Shown: positions 51,342-61,325 of the stretch, piece after piece
How positions within the stretch are numbered: the first letter of the stretch is position 1
How the letters are laid out: each line of letters opens with the position of its first letter
Assembly (NCBI RefSeq): GCF_005083105.1
Contig: NZ_CP034885.1
Coordinates: forward strand, 62,001-126,000
Length of the DNA stretch: 64,000 nt
Direction: 5' to 3'
Origin: Buchnera aphidicola (Aphis nerii)
Lineage (GTDB): Bacteria > Pseudomonadota > Gammaproteobacteria > Enterobacterales > Enterobacteriaceae
Program-made: the position numbers and the translations under genes
Notes under the pieces: model-generated
The model's database searches: none
Told to the model about the DNA's origin: nothing
Seen by the model: the letters and a program-made list of their open reading frames with translations, nothing else

Positions 51342-52661
51342 TTAGACAAAAAAATAATCATATTTTAATTTTGTAGTATGTATCCAAGATATTTTCCATT
51401 TATGTTTGTTGTTTTCTGTATTTTTTTGATTAACAACAAAAACTCCTAATGCACTGATTAATTTATTGTCATAAAACAAAAGAGGAATTTGATGACGTAA
51501 CCAAGGTGGAATATTATGTTCTTGCCAGATTTTTTTAATGCTTTTTTGTCTATTTTCTCCTAAAATTAATATTTTTCCATCATATTGAAAACGAATATTA
51601 ATTAATTCATTATTTCCAGGCATTGGTATGCTAATGCCTTCTTTTTTATTTTTAACAATATATCCAAAATTATTTGGAAGAGTTAATTTATAATGAACGT
51701 TATGCCAAAATATTATCATATTTTTTATATTTTTTTTTGTTTCAATAAAATATAAAGACTCTTTATAACATCTAATTTCGTTTTTTTTAATAATTATTTT
51801 GATGTTGTATTTTTTTTTACTATGTATAATTTCATTGTATATAGATTGAATAGTTTTATATGATGGTGATTTTATATTTTTTAAAAGAATCCAATATCGA
51901 ATTAATCCTTTACATACTTCTTCTGTTAAATTTTTAAAATTTTTAATATTTAAACATTCATGAAAATGAAGAAATTTTTCAATTTTTTCTTTTAAAAGTA
52001 TATTTTTTAATTTTGTTTCTTCATTACATATTTTTGTAGTGCGAAAACAATTTTTTAAAAAAAAAGGCCATTTTTTTTCTAAAACTGAAATTATTTTATG
52101 TCGTATAAAATTACGATCATAATTTGTGTTAAAATTTGTAAAATCTTCAATCCATATTAAATTATTATATTCAGCCCACTTTTTCAATTCATTTTTTGTT
52201 TTTGTTAAAAACGGACGAATAATTTTAGTTTTTCCAAAGGTTCTTTCAGAAGACATTGCAGATAATCCAGTAGGACCACTACCGCGCTTTAAAGATAAAA
52301 ATAATGTTTCACATTGATCATTTAAATGATGAGCTGTTAATAGTATCTCGTTATGTAATAAATGCTTATAAATTAAATTATATCTTTTAATACGTAATTG
52401 TTCTTCAATATTTTTAGTAATTTTTGTATTTATTTCTTCAATAATCAATGGTATGTAATTTTTTTTACAAGTATTAATACAATGTATTTGCCATTTTTTT
52501 GAATTTTCATGAAGATTATGATTAATATGAATTGCACGTATATTAACATCAGTATTTATTTCTTTGAATTTTAATAATTGATATAATAGTACTGTAGAAT
52601 CCATTCCACCACTATATGCTATTAAAAATAATTTATATTTTTTAATTATATCTGTAATCAA
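51342..52661 (-). CDS. tilS: tRNA(Ile)-lysidine synthetase TilS
   Basis: TilS changes C34 of the AUA-reading tRNA-Ile to lysidine and so is essential for decoding. The 439-residue protein has the PP-loop AYSGGMDSTVLL near the N-terminus, followed by AIHINHNLHENS, LLTAHHLNDQCETLFLSLKR and RIKRYNLIY-type helices. The C-terminal substrate domains include GRNGGRKLKKIW-like ILGENRQKSIKKIWQEHNI and PPWLRHQIPLLFY. The start is a TTG at 52661; the first ATG would lie inside the PP-loop, so TTG is required. Confidence 0.96.
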   Translation of the reverse strand: MITDIIKKYKLFLIAYSGGMDSTVLLYQLLKFKEINTDVNIRAIHINHNLHENSKKWQIHCINTCKKNYIPLIIEEINTKITKNIEEQLRIKRYNLIYKHLLHNEILLTAHHLNDQCETLFLSLKRGSGPTGLSAMSSERTFGKTKIIRPFLTKTKNELKKWAEYNNLIWIEDFTNFNTNYDRNFIRHKIISVLEKKWPFFLKNCFRTTKICNEETKLKNILLKEKIEKFLHFHECLNIKNFKNLTEEVCKGLIRYWILLKNIKSPSYKTIQSIYNEIIHSKKKYNIKIIIKKNEIRCYKESLYFIETKKNIKNMIIFWHNVHYKLTLPNNFGYIVKNKKEGISIPMPGNNELINIRFQYDGKILILGENRQKSIKKIWQEHNIPPWLRHQIPLLFYDNKLISALGVFVVNQKNTENNKHKWKISWIHTTKLKYDYFFV

Positions 52662-52700
52662 AGTAATAATTGCCTAATGTTAAATATTTTAAATTTTTAT

Positions 52701-52774
52701 TACGTTCGAGTGGACTTGAACCACCAACTTCCACCATGTCATAGTGGTGCTCTAACCAATTGAGCTACGAACGT
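52701..52774 (-). tRNA. tRNA-Val (anticodon GAC)
   Basis: This 74-nt cloverleaf on the leftward strand has acceptor arms ACGTTCG and CGAACGT, D-arm GCTC/GAGC and anticodon stem CCACT/GGTGG around loop ATGACAT, giving anticodon GAC (not Asp, which would be GTC). It matches enteric valV/valW. Position 32 is A, which could pair with U38, where the enteric tRNA has U32. No CCA is encoded. Confidence 0.96.
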
Positions 52775-52877
52775 AAAATTTAGAATAATTATTTAAATTA
52801 AATATATCATAAAAATATTTTTTCCTCTATATTAAATTTATTTTTAGTAATAAATATTATTACATTTAGGGGTTTTT

Positions 52878-53504
52878 ATGTTTACAGGTATTGTTAATGG
52901 TATTGTTCAAATTATTTGTATAAATAAGAAAAAAAAATTATATACATATACTATGTCTTTTCCATCTGTTTTATTAGAAAAATTACAACTCGGTGCTTCA
53001 GTGTCACATAACGGATGTTGTTTAACAGTTAAAAGTATCGATAATTATTATATATCTTTTGATGTTGTAAATGTAACACTTGAACATACAAATTTAGGAT
53101 ATTTTAATGTAGGTGATTATCTCAATGTTGAAAGGTCTGTAAAATACGGTGATGAAATTGGTGGTCATATTGTATCTGGTCATATTATAAATACAGGAGT
53201 AATTTCTAAAATATTGCAATCAGATAATAATTATATTATATGGATTAAAATAAAAGATTTATCTTTAATAAAATATATTTTTCATAAAGGTTTTATTTGT
53301 TTAGATGGAATAAGTTTAACAGTTGTAAATATTATTAAAGATGAATTTTGTGTTAGTATAATACCGGAAACTTTGTCATTAACAACAATAGGTTCTAAAA
53401 AAATTGGAGAATTAATTAATATTGAAATTGATTTATATACTCAAATGACTGTAGATACAACAGAACGTTTAGTAAAAAATCACATTATTGATAAATATAA
53501 ATAA
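52878..53504 (+). CDS. ribE: Riboflavin synthase alpha chain
   Basis: This enzyme dismutates two 6,7-dimethyl-8-ribityllumazine molecules to riboflavin (E. coli calls the gene ribC). The 208-residue protein has two lumazine-binding barrels, one per half: [12 protein letters not shown] with [12 protein letters not shown], and the second with GGHIVSGHI and [16 protein letters not shown]. The length is near the enteric 213. Together with ribB at 1.1 kb it indicates riboflavin supply, relevant to the flavin-bearing Rsx complex just downstream. Confidence 0.97.
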   Translation: MFTGIVNGIVQIICINKKKKLYTYTMSFPSVLLEKLQLGASVSHNGCCLTVKSIDNYYISFDVVNVTLEHTNLGYFNVGDYLNVERSVKYGDEIGGHIVSGHIINTGVISKILQSDNNYIIWIKIKDLSLIKYIFHKGFICLDGISLTVVNIIKDEFCVSIIPETLSLTTIGSKKIGELINIEIDLYTQMTVDTTERLVKNHIIDKYK

Positions 53505-53552
53505 TTTAAATATTTTTTATAACATTTTATTTTTTATGCATGGAAGTTACAC

Positions 53553-54134
53553 GTGAAAAATTATTTTCTATTTTTTATATCAAACATATTAGTTGATAAC
53601 TTTATTTTAGTAAAGTTTCTTAGTTTATGTCCATTTACCGGAGCTTCAAATAAATTAGAAACTTCAATAGGTATTAGTTTGGCTACTACTTTTGTAGTTT
53701 TTATATCTACTATTTTTTTATGGTGTATTAACTTTTTAATTCTATCTCCTTTTAATTTAATTTATTTGAGAATTATTATATATATGTTGATAATTTCATT
53801 TTTTGTGCAATTTTTAGAAATAATTTTACGTAATACTAGTCCTTTTTTATATCGTATACTTGGTATTTTTTTACCACTAATTACAACTAATTGTGCGGTT
53901 TTAGCAATTCCTTTATTTTGTTTATATGAAAATTATACATTTTTTGAATCAATTATTTATGCTTGTAGTGCTTCTTTAGGTTTTTCTTTAGTTATTATCA
54001 TATTTTCAAGTATTAGAGAACGTATATTATTATCTGATATTCCTGTTATATTTAATGGTTCTCCTATTATCCTTATTACTATAAGTTTAATTTCTATTTC
54101 TTTTATGGGTTTTAAAGGTTTAATAAGAATTTAA
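53553..54134 (+). CDS. rsxA: Electron transport complex subunit RsxA
   Basis: RsxA (RnfA) is a six-helix inner-membrane subunit of the Rsx/Rnf complex, which moves electrons across the membrane and in E. coli keeps SoxR reduced. The 193-residue protein is exactly the enteric length. Family segments are [36 protein letters not shown] with the conserved cysteine, and a final [10 protein letters not shown]. It is the first gene of rsxABCDGE-nth, 2 bp before rsxB. Confidence 0.97.
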   Translation: MKNYFLFFISNILVDNFILVKFLSLCPFTGASNKLETSIGISLATTFVVFISTIFLWCINFLILSPFNLIYLRIIIYMLIISFFVQFLEIILRNTSPFLYRILGIFLPLITTNCAVLAIPLFCLYENYTFFESIIYACSASLGFSLVIIIFSSIRERILLSDIPVIFNGSPIILITISLISISFMGFKGLIRI

Positions 54135-54136
54135 TT

Positions 54137-54634
54137 ATGTTTATAATAATTATTTTAGTTTTTTCGATACTGTCTTTTTTGTTAGGTTTAATACTATCAT
54201 ATACTGATTATATTTTTCCTGTAAAAACAGAAGCACTTGTAAATAAAGTTAATGATATATTACCTCAAAGTCAATGTGCACAATGTGGATATTCGGGATG
54301 CTATCCTTATGCAAAAGCAATAATAAATAAAAATGAAAAAATTAATAAGTGTGTTCCTGGAGGAGATGATTTACTAATTAAAATGAGTAAATTATTAAAT
54401 TTAGATAAAAATTCAAAAGATGTAAATAATCATAATGCATCATTTGTATATACAAAAGTAAAGATTGATGAAATAAATTGTGTAGGATGTTCTAAATGTG
54501 TTTTATTTTGTCCAGTAGATGCAATAATTGGAGCTCCTAATTTTGTGCATACAGTAATACAAAATTCTTGTACTGGTTGTAATATTTGTATATTACATTG
54601 TCCCACTAATTGTATTAAAATAGTTGAAGAATAA
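54137..54634 (+). CDS. rsxB: Electron transport complex iron-sulfur subunit RsxB
   Basis: RsxB (RnfB) carries iron-sulfur clusters facing the cytoplasm. The 165-residue protein is shorter than the enteric 192, mainly at the C-terminal end. An N-terminal membrane helix is followed by the 4Fe-4S cysteine group in [18 protein letters not shown] with a fourth Cys in KCVPGG. Two ferredoxin motifs follow: [14 protein letters not shown] and [14 protein letters not shown]. All cluster ligands are present, so electron transfer looks possible. Confidence 0.97.
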   Translation: MFIIIILVFSILSFLLGLILSYTDYIFPVKTEALVNKVNDILPQSQCAQCGYSGCYPYAKAIINKNEKINKCVPGGDDLLIKMSKLLNLDKNSKDVNNHNASFVYTKVKIDEINCVGCSKCVLFCPVDAIIGAPNFVHTVIQNSCTGCNICILHCPTNCIKIVEE

Positions 54635-54640
54635 TATATT

Positions 54641-56264
54641 ATGTTAATAATAAAACTTTTTTTAAAAAAATTATGGAATAATTTTAAATTTAATGTAATT
54701 AATAAAAAAAAAATATAATTTTTCAGGTGGAGTTAAATGTTTACCAATAAATCAAGACACAAATAAATATATTATTAACTATGTTCCTTATCCTACAAAA
54801 TTTTTTATTTATGTAAAATATAATACTTTAAAAAAAAATATGTTAAGAGTGAAAATTAATCAAAAAGTATTATGTGGTGAACCTTTGACTTTTGGTGATT
54901 CATCAAGTGTTCCTATACATTCACCTACCTCTGGCTTGATTGAAAATGTAGAATTTTATTCTAAACACGTTGATTTAAATCAAGAAAACATCAAAATTAC
55001 TATTATATCTGATCATTTAGAACAGTGGATTAGATTAAAAAAAATTAATAATTATAAATTATATTCACCTAAAAGTTTAATAAAAATTATCTATCAATTA
55101 GGTATAGTAGGTCTTGGAGGTGCTCAATTTTCTTCTGCTAAGAAGTTAATATTAAGTATCAATAAAGTACATACTTTAATTATAAATGCTGTTGAAAGTG
55201 ATCCTTATATAACTGCAGATTATTCTTTAATGCATAATTATTTTAATGAAATATTTATAGGATGTGAAATTATATCTTGGATATCTAAAGTAGAAAAAAT
55301 TTTAATTGTTATTCAAGAAGATAAAATTGAACTTATTTCAAAAATTCAATTACTAATTGAAAATAAAAAATTGTTCAAAATTTGTATTTTGAAAAAAAAA
55401 TATCCTGGAGGTAGTAGTAAAATAATTATTAAATCTTTAACAGGAAAAGAAATTCCTAATGGAAAACATGCTATAGATATAGGATATCTTATTTTTAATA
55501 TTTCTACTGTATATGCTATTAAAAGAGCTGTTATTAATGGAGAACCGTTAATTCATAGAATTATTAGTTTATATGATTATCAAAATAATTTATCAAAAAA
55601 TTTTTTAATTAGAATAGGAACTCCTATAAATTTTTTTTTAAATTATTTAAAAATTGATAATAATTTAAATTATAAAATTTATCTAGGAGGGATGTTTATG
55701 AAAGATTTACTAACTAATTTAAATTATTCAATATCAAAAGATATGAATTCTATTTTAATAAAAAAATATAAAAAAAAAAATAAAAAACTGATTAATTATT
55801 CATGTATTAATTGTGGTTATTGTGTTCAAGTATGTCCAATTAATTTACTTCCTCAAAAATTATATTTATATTCTAAAAATAATAATCATAAAGATGCAAA
55901 AAAATCTTATATTATGGATTGTATTGAGTGTAGAATTTGTGAAAAAGTTTGTCCTAGTAATATTAATTTAGTTAAATATTTTAAAAATGAAAAAAAACAA
56001 CAAAATAAAATAAAAATAGAAATCAATCAAAAAAAAATATTTTTTGATCTTTTTCAATTACGAGAAAAAAGAATTTTAAGTCAAAAAGAAAATATCTATA
56101 AAAATAAAAATTATTTTAATCATTTAAGTTTAATAGAATCTAATATTTTAGAAAAATTATCAACAAAAAAATTGATTAGCAATAAAGAAATTGAAAAAAA
56201 TATCAGAAAAGAAATACTACGATCGTCAATAAAACGTGTAAAATTAAAAAATAAAATTTTATAA
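54641..56264 (+). CDS. rsxC: Electron transport complex subunit RsxC, frame broken in an A10 tract
   Basis: RsxC (RnfC) is the iron-sulfur and flavin/NADH-site subunit. The ATG at 54641, 6 bp after rsxB, opens a frame that reaches a stop at 54716-54718. Directly after the A10 run (54704-54713) the other frame reads YNFSGGVKCLPINQD, matching DFNGGIHPP and the following RsxC N-terminal region, and continues through FGDSSSVPIHSPTSGLIENV, GLGGAQFSSAKK and two 4Fe-4S motifs (CINCGYCVQVCP, CIECRICEKVCP). Removing one A would give a 540-residue protein. The first ATG in the long frame is at 54840, but starting there would lose about 60 conserved residues. A second, in-frame A11 tract lies at 55770-55780. 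Enteric RsxC has a longer tail. Confidence 0.9.
54704..54713 (+). other. A10 homopolymer causing the rsxC frameshift
   Basis: Ten consecutive As separate the two frames of rsxC. Nine (or twelve) As would restore one open frame. Long A-tracts are known slippage sites for RNA polymerase in Buchnera, where a fraction of transcripts regain the frame. Confidence 0.9.
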
Positions 56265-56288
56265 TTCTAACTTTAAAACAATATAAAT

Positions 56289-57320
56289 ATGAATCTTTCT
56301 ATATATAATAATTATACTGTAAAAGAAATTATGTTTTTTGTGATTATAGCCTCTATTCCAGCTATATTTACAGAATGTTATTTTTTTGGTTTCATTATAT
56401 TAATACAAATATTATTATTTATAATATTTTCTTTAATTTTTGAAATAATTATATTGAAAATACGTCAAAAAAATATTAAAAATAATATATTAGATAATTC
56501 ATCAATTGTAACTTCAGTTTTGTTGGGTTTAAGTATTCCTTGTACACTAACTTGGTGGATGATAATTATTGGTGCTTTTTTTTCTATTGTTGTTTCTAAA
56601 CATTTGTATGGTGGGTTAGGACAAAATATATTTAATCCAGCTATGATTGGATATGCTGTATTATTAATATCTTTTCCTTTATATATGAGTTCTTGGAATA
56701 AAGAAAATACTAATTTATTTTCTTTAAATGATTTGAAAACTTCAATAAATAAAATTTTTTTTAAAACAAGTAAAAGTGATTTTTTAATTAGTAGTGATCC
56801 TGAAGATTTTACTGAAGCAACTCCTTTAAATGATCTTAAAAATAAATCTTATTATAATTATGATATTTCTTTAAAAAATTTAACATCACAAAACAAAAAA
56901 ATAACTGTTTTTTCAGCTTATAATTATATTAATATAAGTTTTTTATTAGGTGGTTTTTTTTTATTATATAAAAAAATTATTTGTTGGCGTATTCCATTTA
57001 GTTTTTTATTTTCTTTCTTTTTTTTATCAGTGATTAATTTTTTATTTTCAATAAATCCTATTGTTTCTCCATTCTTTCATCTTTTTTCTGGTGGAACAAT
57101 GATATGTGCATTTTTTATTGCTACTGATCCAGTTACTACCTCTTATAGCAATATAGGTAAAATTATTTTTGGTTCAATAGTTGGCTTATTAGTTTATATA
57201 ATTCGAAATTATAGTGATTATCCAGATGGAGTGGCATTTTCAGTGTTATTTGGAAACATGTTAGTCCCATTAATAGATAATTTTTTAAAAACATCTGGAT
57301 ATGGTCATCGAGATATATGA
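56289..57320 (+). CDS. rsxD: Electron transport complex subunit RsxD
   Basis: RsxD (RnfD) is a membrane subunit with covalently bound FMN. The 343-residue protein is close to the enteric 352 and has about nine hydrophobic helices. The likely flavin-attachment threonine is in DFTEATPLNDLK at about residue 177. Other family segments are KHLYGGLGQNIFNPAMIGYA, FSGGTMICAFFIATDPVTT and, near the end, YPDGVAFSVLFGNMLVPLID. It overlaps rsxG by 4 bp (ATGA). Confidence 0.97.
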   Translation: MNLSIYNNYTVKEIMFFVIIASIPAIFTECYFFGFIILIQILLFIIFSLIFEIIILKIRQKNIKNNILDNSSIVTSVLLGLSIPCTLTWWMIIIGAFFSIVVSKHLYGGLGQNIFNPAMIGYAVLLISFPLYMSSWNKENTNLFSLNDLKTSINKIFFKTSKSDFLISSDPEDFTEATPLNDLKNKSYYNYDISLKNLTSQNKKITVFSAYNYINISFLLGGFFLLYKKIICWRIPFSFLFSFFFLSVINFLFSINPIVSPFFHLFSGGTMICAFFIATDPVTTSYSNIGKIIFGSIVGLLVYIIRNYSDYPDGVAFSVLFGNMLVPLIDNFLKTSGYGHRDI

Positions 57321-57931
57321 AACATTTTATAAAAATATTAAAAAGTTCATTTATAATGAGCATTTTTTCTATTTTATCTTTATGTGTTGTTGAATATATA
57401 AATTATATTACGAAAAATCAAATAACAAATCAAAAAGAACAAGAAAAACAAATTTTTATTCAACAAGTCATACCACATGATCTTTATAATACTTACAAAG
57501 TAAAAAAATATTTAGTAAGTAATTCATTATTAGGAGATGCAAAAAAACATAGTTTGTGGATGCTTTTAAAGAACGAAACAGTAAAAATTGCTATTGTTGA
57601 AAGTACTGCTCCAGATGGATATTCTGGTTCAATTTATATATTAGTAGCAGCATACTTAAATGGAAAAATTATTGGTGTAAGAGTATTATCACATAAAGAA
57701 ACTCCTGGAATTGGAGATAAAATTGATTTATCTATTTCTAATTGGATTACTAAATTTAAAAATTTAAGTGTTAAAAATGTTGAAGATAATCATGTATTAT
57801 TAAAAAAATATGGCGGTGAAATCGAACAATTTACTGGTGCAACCATTACACCTCAAGCAGTTACAAATGCTATAAAAAGAACAGTAATTTTCATTAAGAA
57901 AATACCATTAATATTTTCTTTAGAGAGATAA
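57317..57931 (+). CDS. rsxG: Electron transport complex subunit RsxG
   Basis: RsxG (RnfG) is a single-helix membrane protein with a periplasmic FMN-binding domain. The 204-residue protein (enteric 206) has an N-terminal membrane helix at about residues 11-30, the segment [17 protein letters not shown], and the flavin-attachment motif [11 protein letters not shown] near the C-terminus, where the threonine carries FMN. The spacing to rsxE is 7 bp. Confidence 0.97.
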   Translation: MKHFIKILKSSFIMSIFSILSLCVVEYINYITKNQITNQKEQEKQIFIQQVIPHDLYNTYKVKKYLVSNSLLGDAKKHSLWMLLKNETVKIAIVESTAPDGYSGSIYILVAAYLNGKIIGVRVLSHKETPGIGDKIDLSISNWITKFKNLSVKNVEDNHVLLKKYGGEIEQFTGATITPQAVTNAIKRTVIFIKKIPLIFSLER

Positions 57932-57938
57932 TAAATAT

Positions 57939-58598
57939 ATGAAATGGAATGATTTTTTTAAGAAAAGATTATGGTATAATAATTCTTCTTTAGTACAACT
58001 TTTAGGTTTGTGTCCAGTTTTAGCCATGACTACCAATGTAGTAAATTCAATCGGATTAGGTATTGCTACAACATTTATATTAACTATTACGAATACTATT
58101 ATTTCTATGTTTAAATATATAATACCAAAAAATATTAGAATTCCTATTTTTATGTTAATTGTTTCTTCAACAGTTACTTGTATAGAAATGATACTGCATG
58201 CATATCAATTTAATTTATATAAATCGTTAGGTGTATTTATTCCATTAATTGTAACAAATTGTATTGTGATTGGTAGGGCAGAATCTATAGCTTATCAAAG
58301 TTCTATTTTAGTTTCTTTTTTTGATGGATTATTAACAGGTTTAGGATCAACATTAGCAATGTTCTGTATGGGTTCAATAAGAGAAATATTAGGCCATGGA
58401 ACTTTTTTATTTGGGATAAATAAAATTTTTAATATTTTAGAAAATAATTACTTTTTTACTATATTAAATAGAAATGAAATAATGATTTTAGCTGTTTCTC
58501 CGCCAGGCGGTTTTTTAATTTTAGGTTTTTTAATTGCTTTTAAAAATTTTCTAGATAAACGAAAAAATAAAAAATATGAATGCAAAAAAACGTTATAA
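57939..58598 (+). CDS. rsxE: Electron transport complex subunit RsxE
   Basis: RsxE (RnfE) is a six-helix membrane subunit related to RsxA. The 219-residue protein is near the enteric 231. It has [20 protein letters not shown] at the start, the conserved [16 protein letters not shown] with its cysteine, and [15 protein letters not shown]. Near the end is [14 protein letters not shown]. Its last 23 bp overlap the start of nth. Confidence 0.97.
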   Translation: MKWNDFFKKRLWYNNSSLVQLLGLCPVLAMTTNVVNSIGLGIATTFILTITNTIISMFKYIIPKNIRIPIFMLIVSSTVTCIEMILHAYQFNLYKSLGVFIPLIVTNCIVIGRAESIAYQSSILVSFFDGLLTGLGSTLAMFCMGSIREILGHGTFLFGINKIFNILENNYFFTILNRNEIMILAVSPPGGFLILGFLIAFKNFLDKRKNKKYECKKTL

Positions 58599-59214
58599 AA
58601 TTTTATCATTATTCCAAAACAATTATCCAAATCCCAAAACAGAATTAATTTTTTCATCAAATTTTGAATTATTAATATCATTAATTTTATCTGCTCAGGC
58701 AACTGATATAGTAGTAAATAAAACAACTCGTGTTTTATTTAAAGTAGCTAATACGCCTGAAAGTATTTTACAATTAGGTATAGAGCAATTAAAATATTAC
58801 ATTAAAAGCGTTGGTTTATATAATACTAAAGCTGAAAATATTATTAAAACATCTTTTTTATTATTTCATAAATATCGAAATGAAATTCCTAATAATCGTG
58901 TTAAACTTGAATCTTTACCTGGTGTAGGAAGAAAAACAGCAAATATTATTTTAAATTTATTATTTAATAAAAAAACTATTGCTGTAGATACACATGTTTT
59001 TCGAGTTTCCAACCGAACTGGTTTTGCTATAGGAGACAATGTTATTAAAGTTGAAAAAAAATTAATGAAATTTGTTCCATCTATATTTAAAAGAAATGTT
59101 CATTTTTGGTTTGTTTATCATGGACGTTATATTTGTCAGGCAAGAAAAATACAATGTAATATTTGTTTGATAAGCAAATTTTGTGAATTTACGAATAACA
59201 AATTTATAATATAA
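58576..59214 (+). CDS. nth: Endonuclease III
   Basis: Nth is a base-excision repair glycosylase/lyase acting on oxidised pyrimidines. The 212-residue protein is full length. It has the helix-hairpin-helix [13 protein letters not shown] with the catalytic lysine, the catalytic aspartate in [11 protein letters not shown], and a C-terminal 4Fe-4S cluster with cysteines spaced [17 protein letters not shown]. It starts inside rsxE, as in the enteric rsx-nth operon. Base excision repair is one of the few repair systems kept in such genomes. Confidence 0.98.
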   Translation: MNAKKRYKILSLFQNNYPNPKTELIFSSNFELLISLILSAQATDIVVNKTTRVLFKVANTPESILQLGIEQLKYYIKSVGLYNTKAENIIKTSFLLFHKYRNEIPNNRVKLESLPGVGRKTANIILNLLFNKKTIAVDTHVFRVSNRTGFAIGDNVIKVEKKLMKFVPSIFKRNVHFWFVYHGRYICQARKIQCNICLISKFCEFTNNKFII

Positions 59215-59229
59215 TATATGAATATATAA

Positions 59230-61227
59230 GTGATTATTGTAAGCGTTGTTTTACCTCTTCCAATTAGATCGTATTTTAACTATATATTACCATCTTCTAT
59301 GGAACCTATAATTGGTGCTCGTGTTATTGTGCCATTTCGTTCAAAAAATGTTATAGGTATTATTATTTCAATTAATACTATAAAAAATATTAACATTAAA
59401 AACTTTAAATTTATTAAACGTATTATTGATAATGAGTCAATTTTTAATGTTTCATTATTAAATATTTTAATATGGTTGAGTAAATATTATCAATATCCTA
59501 TAGGAAGTATATTTTCTTTAATTTTACCAAATATTTTAAGTTCTAAAGATATAGCATTAAGTAAAAATAAGATTTTTTTAAAAGATGATATAAATAAAGT
59601 TAATAAATTTATAATGAATAAAGTTTTTTTTGTAAGTAAAAAAAATTTATTTAAAATACGTCAAATATTAATCAAAAATTTTTTTATATCTTGGCTGATA
59701 TCAGAAAAAAATTTATATACAAAAATAAAATTTTATTTAGGACTCTTTAAAGAAATTTTAAAAAAAAATTTACAAATTTTAATTATTGTACCTTTTATTA
59801 AAGATGTATATAGAACATTGTTTTTTTTAAAACAATATTTTAATATACCAATCGATATTATCCACTCTAATTTAAGTGACGAGATATTTTTTAATGTATG
59901 GATAAAAACTAAAAATGGACAAAATGCTATTGTTATAGGAACAAAAACAAGCATTTTTTTTCCTTTTTTAAAATTAGGTTTAATTATTATTTATGAAGAA
60001 CACAATTTAATTTATAAAAATATAAAAAAATTTAGATTTAATATCAAAAATATAGCAATATTTCGAGCATATAAAGAAAATATACCTATTATTTTAGATT
60101 CAAACACACCTTCTGTAAAAACATTATATAATGTTGTTCAAAAAAAGATTTTTTGGATAAATTTTCATAAAAATCAAAGTTATTCAAATTTTCAACATCA
60201 AATTGTTAATTTAAAAAAAGAAAAAATAAGGGCTGGTTTGTCAGATACTTTAATTAATAATATTTTTGAAAACATAAAAAATAATTTTTCAGTTTTATTG
60301 ATTTATAATTCTTCTAATTTTATTTTTTTAGGTTTAATTTGTAAACATTGTAGTTGGGTTCCTAAGTGCAATATTTGCGATGGTTACTATGAAGTTAATG
60401 AATATAGTAATATTGTATTTTGTAAATATTGTTTAATTAATTTTAGAAAACCATTATTTTGTTATAATTGTAATTTTTCTCCATTAACTGTATTTAATTT
60501 TGGTATAAGAAAAATTAAAAAAGATATAAAAAAAATATTTCCTAATATACCATTATTATTTTTAATAAGTTTAAAAAATAATATAAAAAAAATAACACAT
60601 TTAAATTTTTTAAATTTTTCTATTGCTCATTTTGGAATTATTATTGCTACAGAAGAAATAGTGCAAAATTACTATTTTCCTAATGTACGACTAATTGGTT
60701 TAATTAATATTGATCATTACTTTTTTTCTTTAAATTTCCGTAATATTGAATATTTTGCTCAATTTTATTTTAATCTTATTAATTTAATACAAAAAAATTC
60801 AAAATTTTTAACTATATTGATTCAAACATCTATCCCAAATAATCAAGATTTAATAAATATATGTAATAAAAAATATTTATTTTGTGCTAGTAAAATATTA
60901 ACTTTAAGAAAAAAGTATTTTTTACCCCCATGTAGTTATCAAGTTATTTTATATTTTTACAGTAAAGATTTTAAACAAAGCTACACGTTTTTTAAATTTA
61001 TATATATTTTTTTAAAAAAACAATCTAAAAAAGATGGTATTTTATTATGGTTTGTAGGACCAGATCCTGTATTTAAAAAATTTAAAAAAAAATATTTCTA
61101 TAAATTATTAATTCAATGTTCATCACGTATTTATTTACATAAAATATTACGAATGTCACTTGAAGCTTCAAATTATTTTACTATGTTTAATTATGTTAAA
61201 TGGTTTATAGAGTTTGATTTGATTTAA
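59230..61227 (+). CDS. priA: PriA-like primosome protein with degenerate helicase motifs
   Basis: PriA recognises stalled forks and recruits PriB/DnaT/DnaB to restart replication. The GTG at 59230 gives MIIVSVVLPLPIRSYFNYIL, matching the family start. At 665 residues (enteric 732) the winged-helix region is cut by about half. All eight zinc cysteines remain (371, 374, 380, 383, 398, 401, 411, 414). The helicase motifs do not: the P-loop GVTGSGKT reads EKNLYTKI (159-166), DEEH reads YEEH (255-258), GSATP reads DSNTP, the GTQMLAKGHHFP motif reads ATEEIVQNYYFP, and the QVAGRAGR motif is gone. The frame is open throughout. It is 15 bp after nth. Confidence 0.93.
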   Translation: MIIVSVVLPLPIRSYFNYILPSSMEPIIGARVIVPFRSKNVIGIIISINTIKNINIKNFKFIKRIIDNESIFNVSLLNILIWLSKYYQYPIGSIFSLILPNILSSKDIALSKNKIFLKDDINKVNKFIMNKVFFVSKKNLFKIRQILIKNFFISWLISEKNLYTKIKFYLGLFKEILKKNLQILIIVPFIKDVYRTLFFLKQYFNIPIDIIHSNLSDEIFFNVWIKTKNGQNAIVIGTKTSIFFPFLKLGLIIIYEEHNLIYKNIKKFRFNIKNIAIFRAYKENIPIILDSNTPSVKTLYNVVQKKIFWINFHKNQSYSNFQHQIVNLKKEKIRAGLSDTLINNIFENIKNNFSVLLIYNSSNFIFLGLICKHCSWVPKCNICDGYYEVNEYSNIVFCKYCLINFRKPLFCYNCNFSPLTVFNFGIRKIKKDIKKIFPNIPLLFLISLKNNIKKITHLNFLNFSIAHFGIIIATEEIVQNYYFPNVRLIGLINIDHYFFSLNFRNIEYFAQFYFNLINLIQKNSKFLTILIQTSIPNNQDLINICNKKYLFCASKILTLRKKYFLPPCSYQVILYFYSKDFKQSYTFFKFIYIFLKKQSKKDGILLWFVGPDPVFKKFKKKYFYKLLIQCSSRIYLHKILRMSLEASNYFTMFNYVKWFIEFDLI

Positions 61228-61325
61228 ATCAAAAATTTTATATATCTTATTTATTGATGTTCAAAAAAAAATGCAATAAAATATTAAAATAATTTAAATT
61301 TTTTATTTATTAACAAGGTTATTTA

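Noticed and set aside
58448-58726. 92-codon leftward frame
   Set aside because: It is antisense to the rsxE-nth overlap, where both + strand genes are certain.
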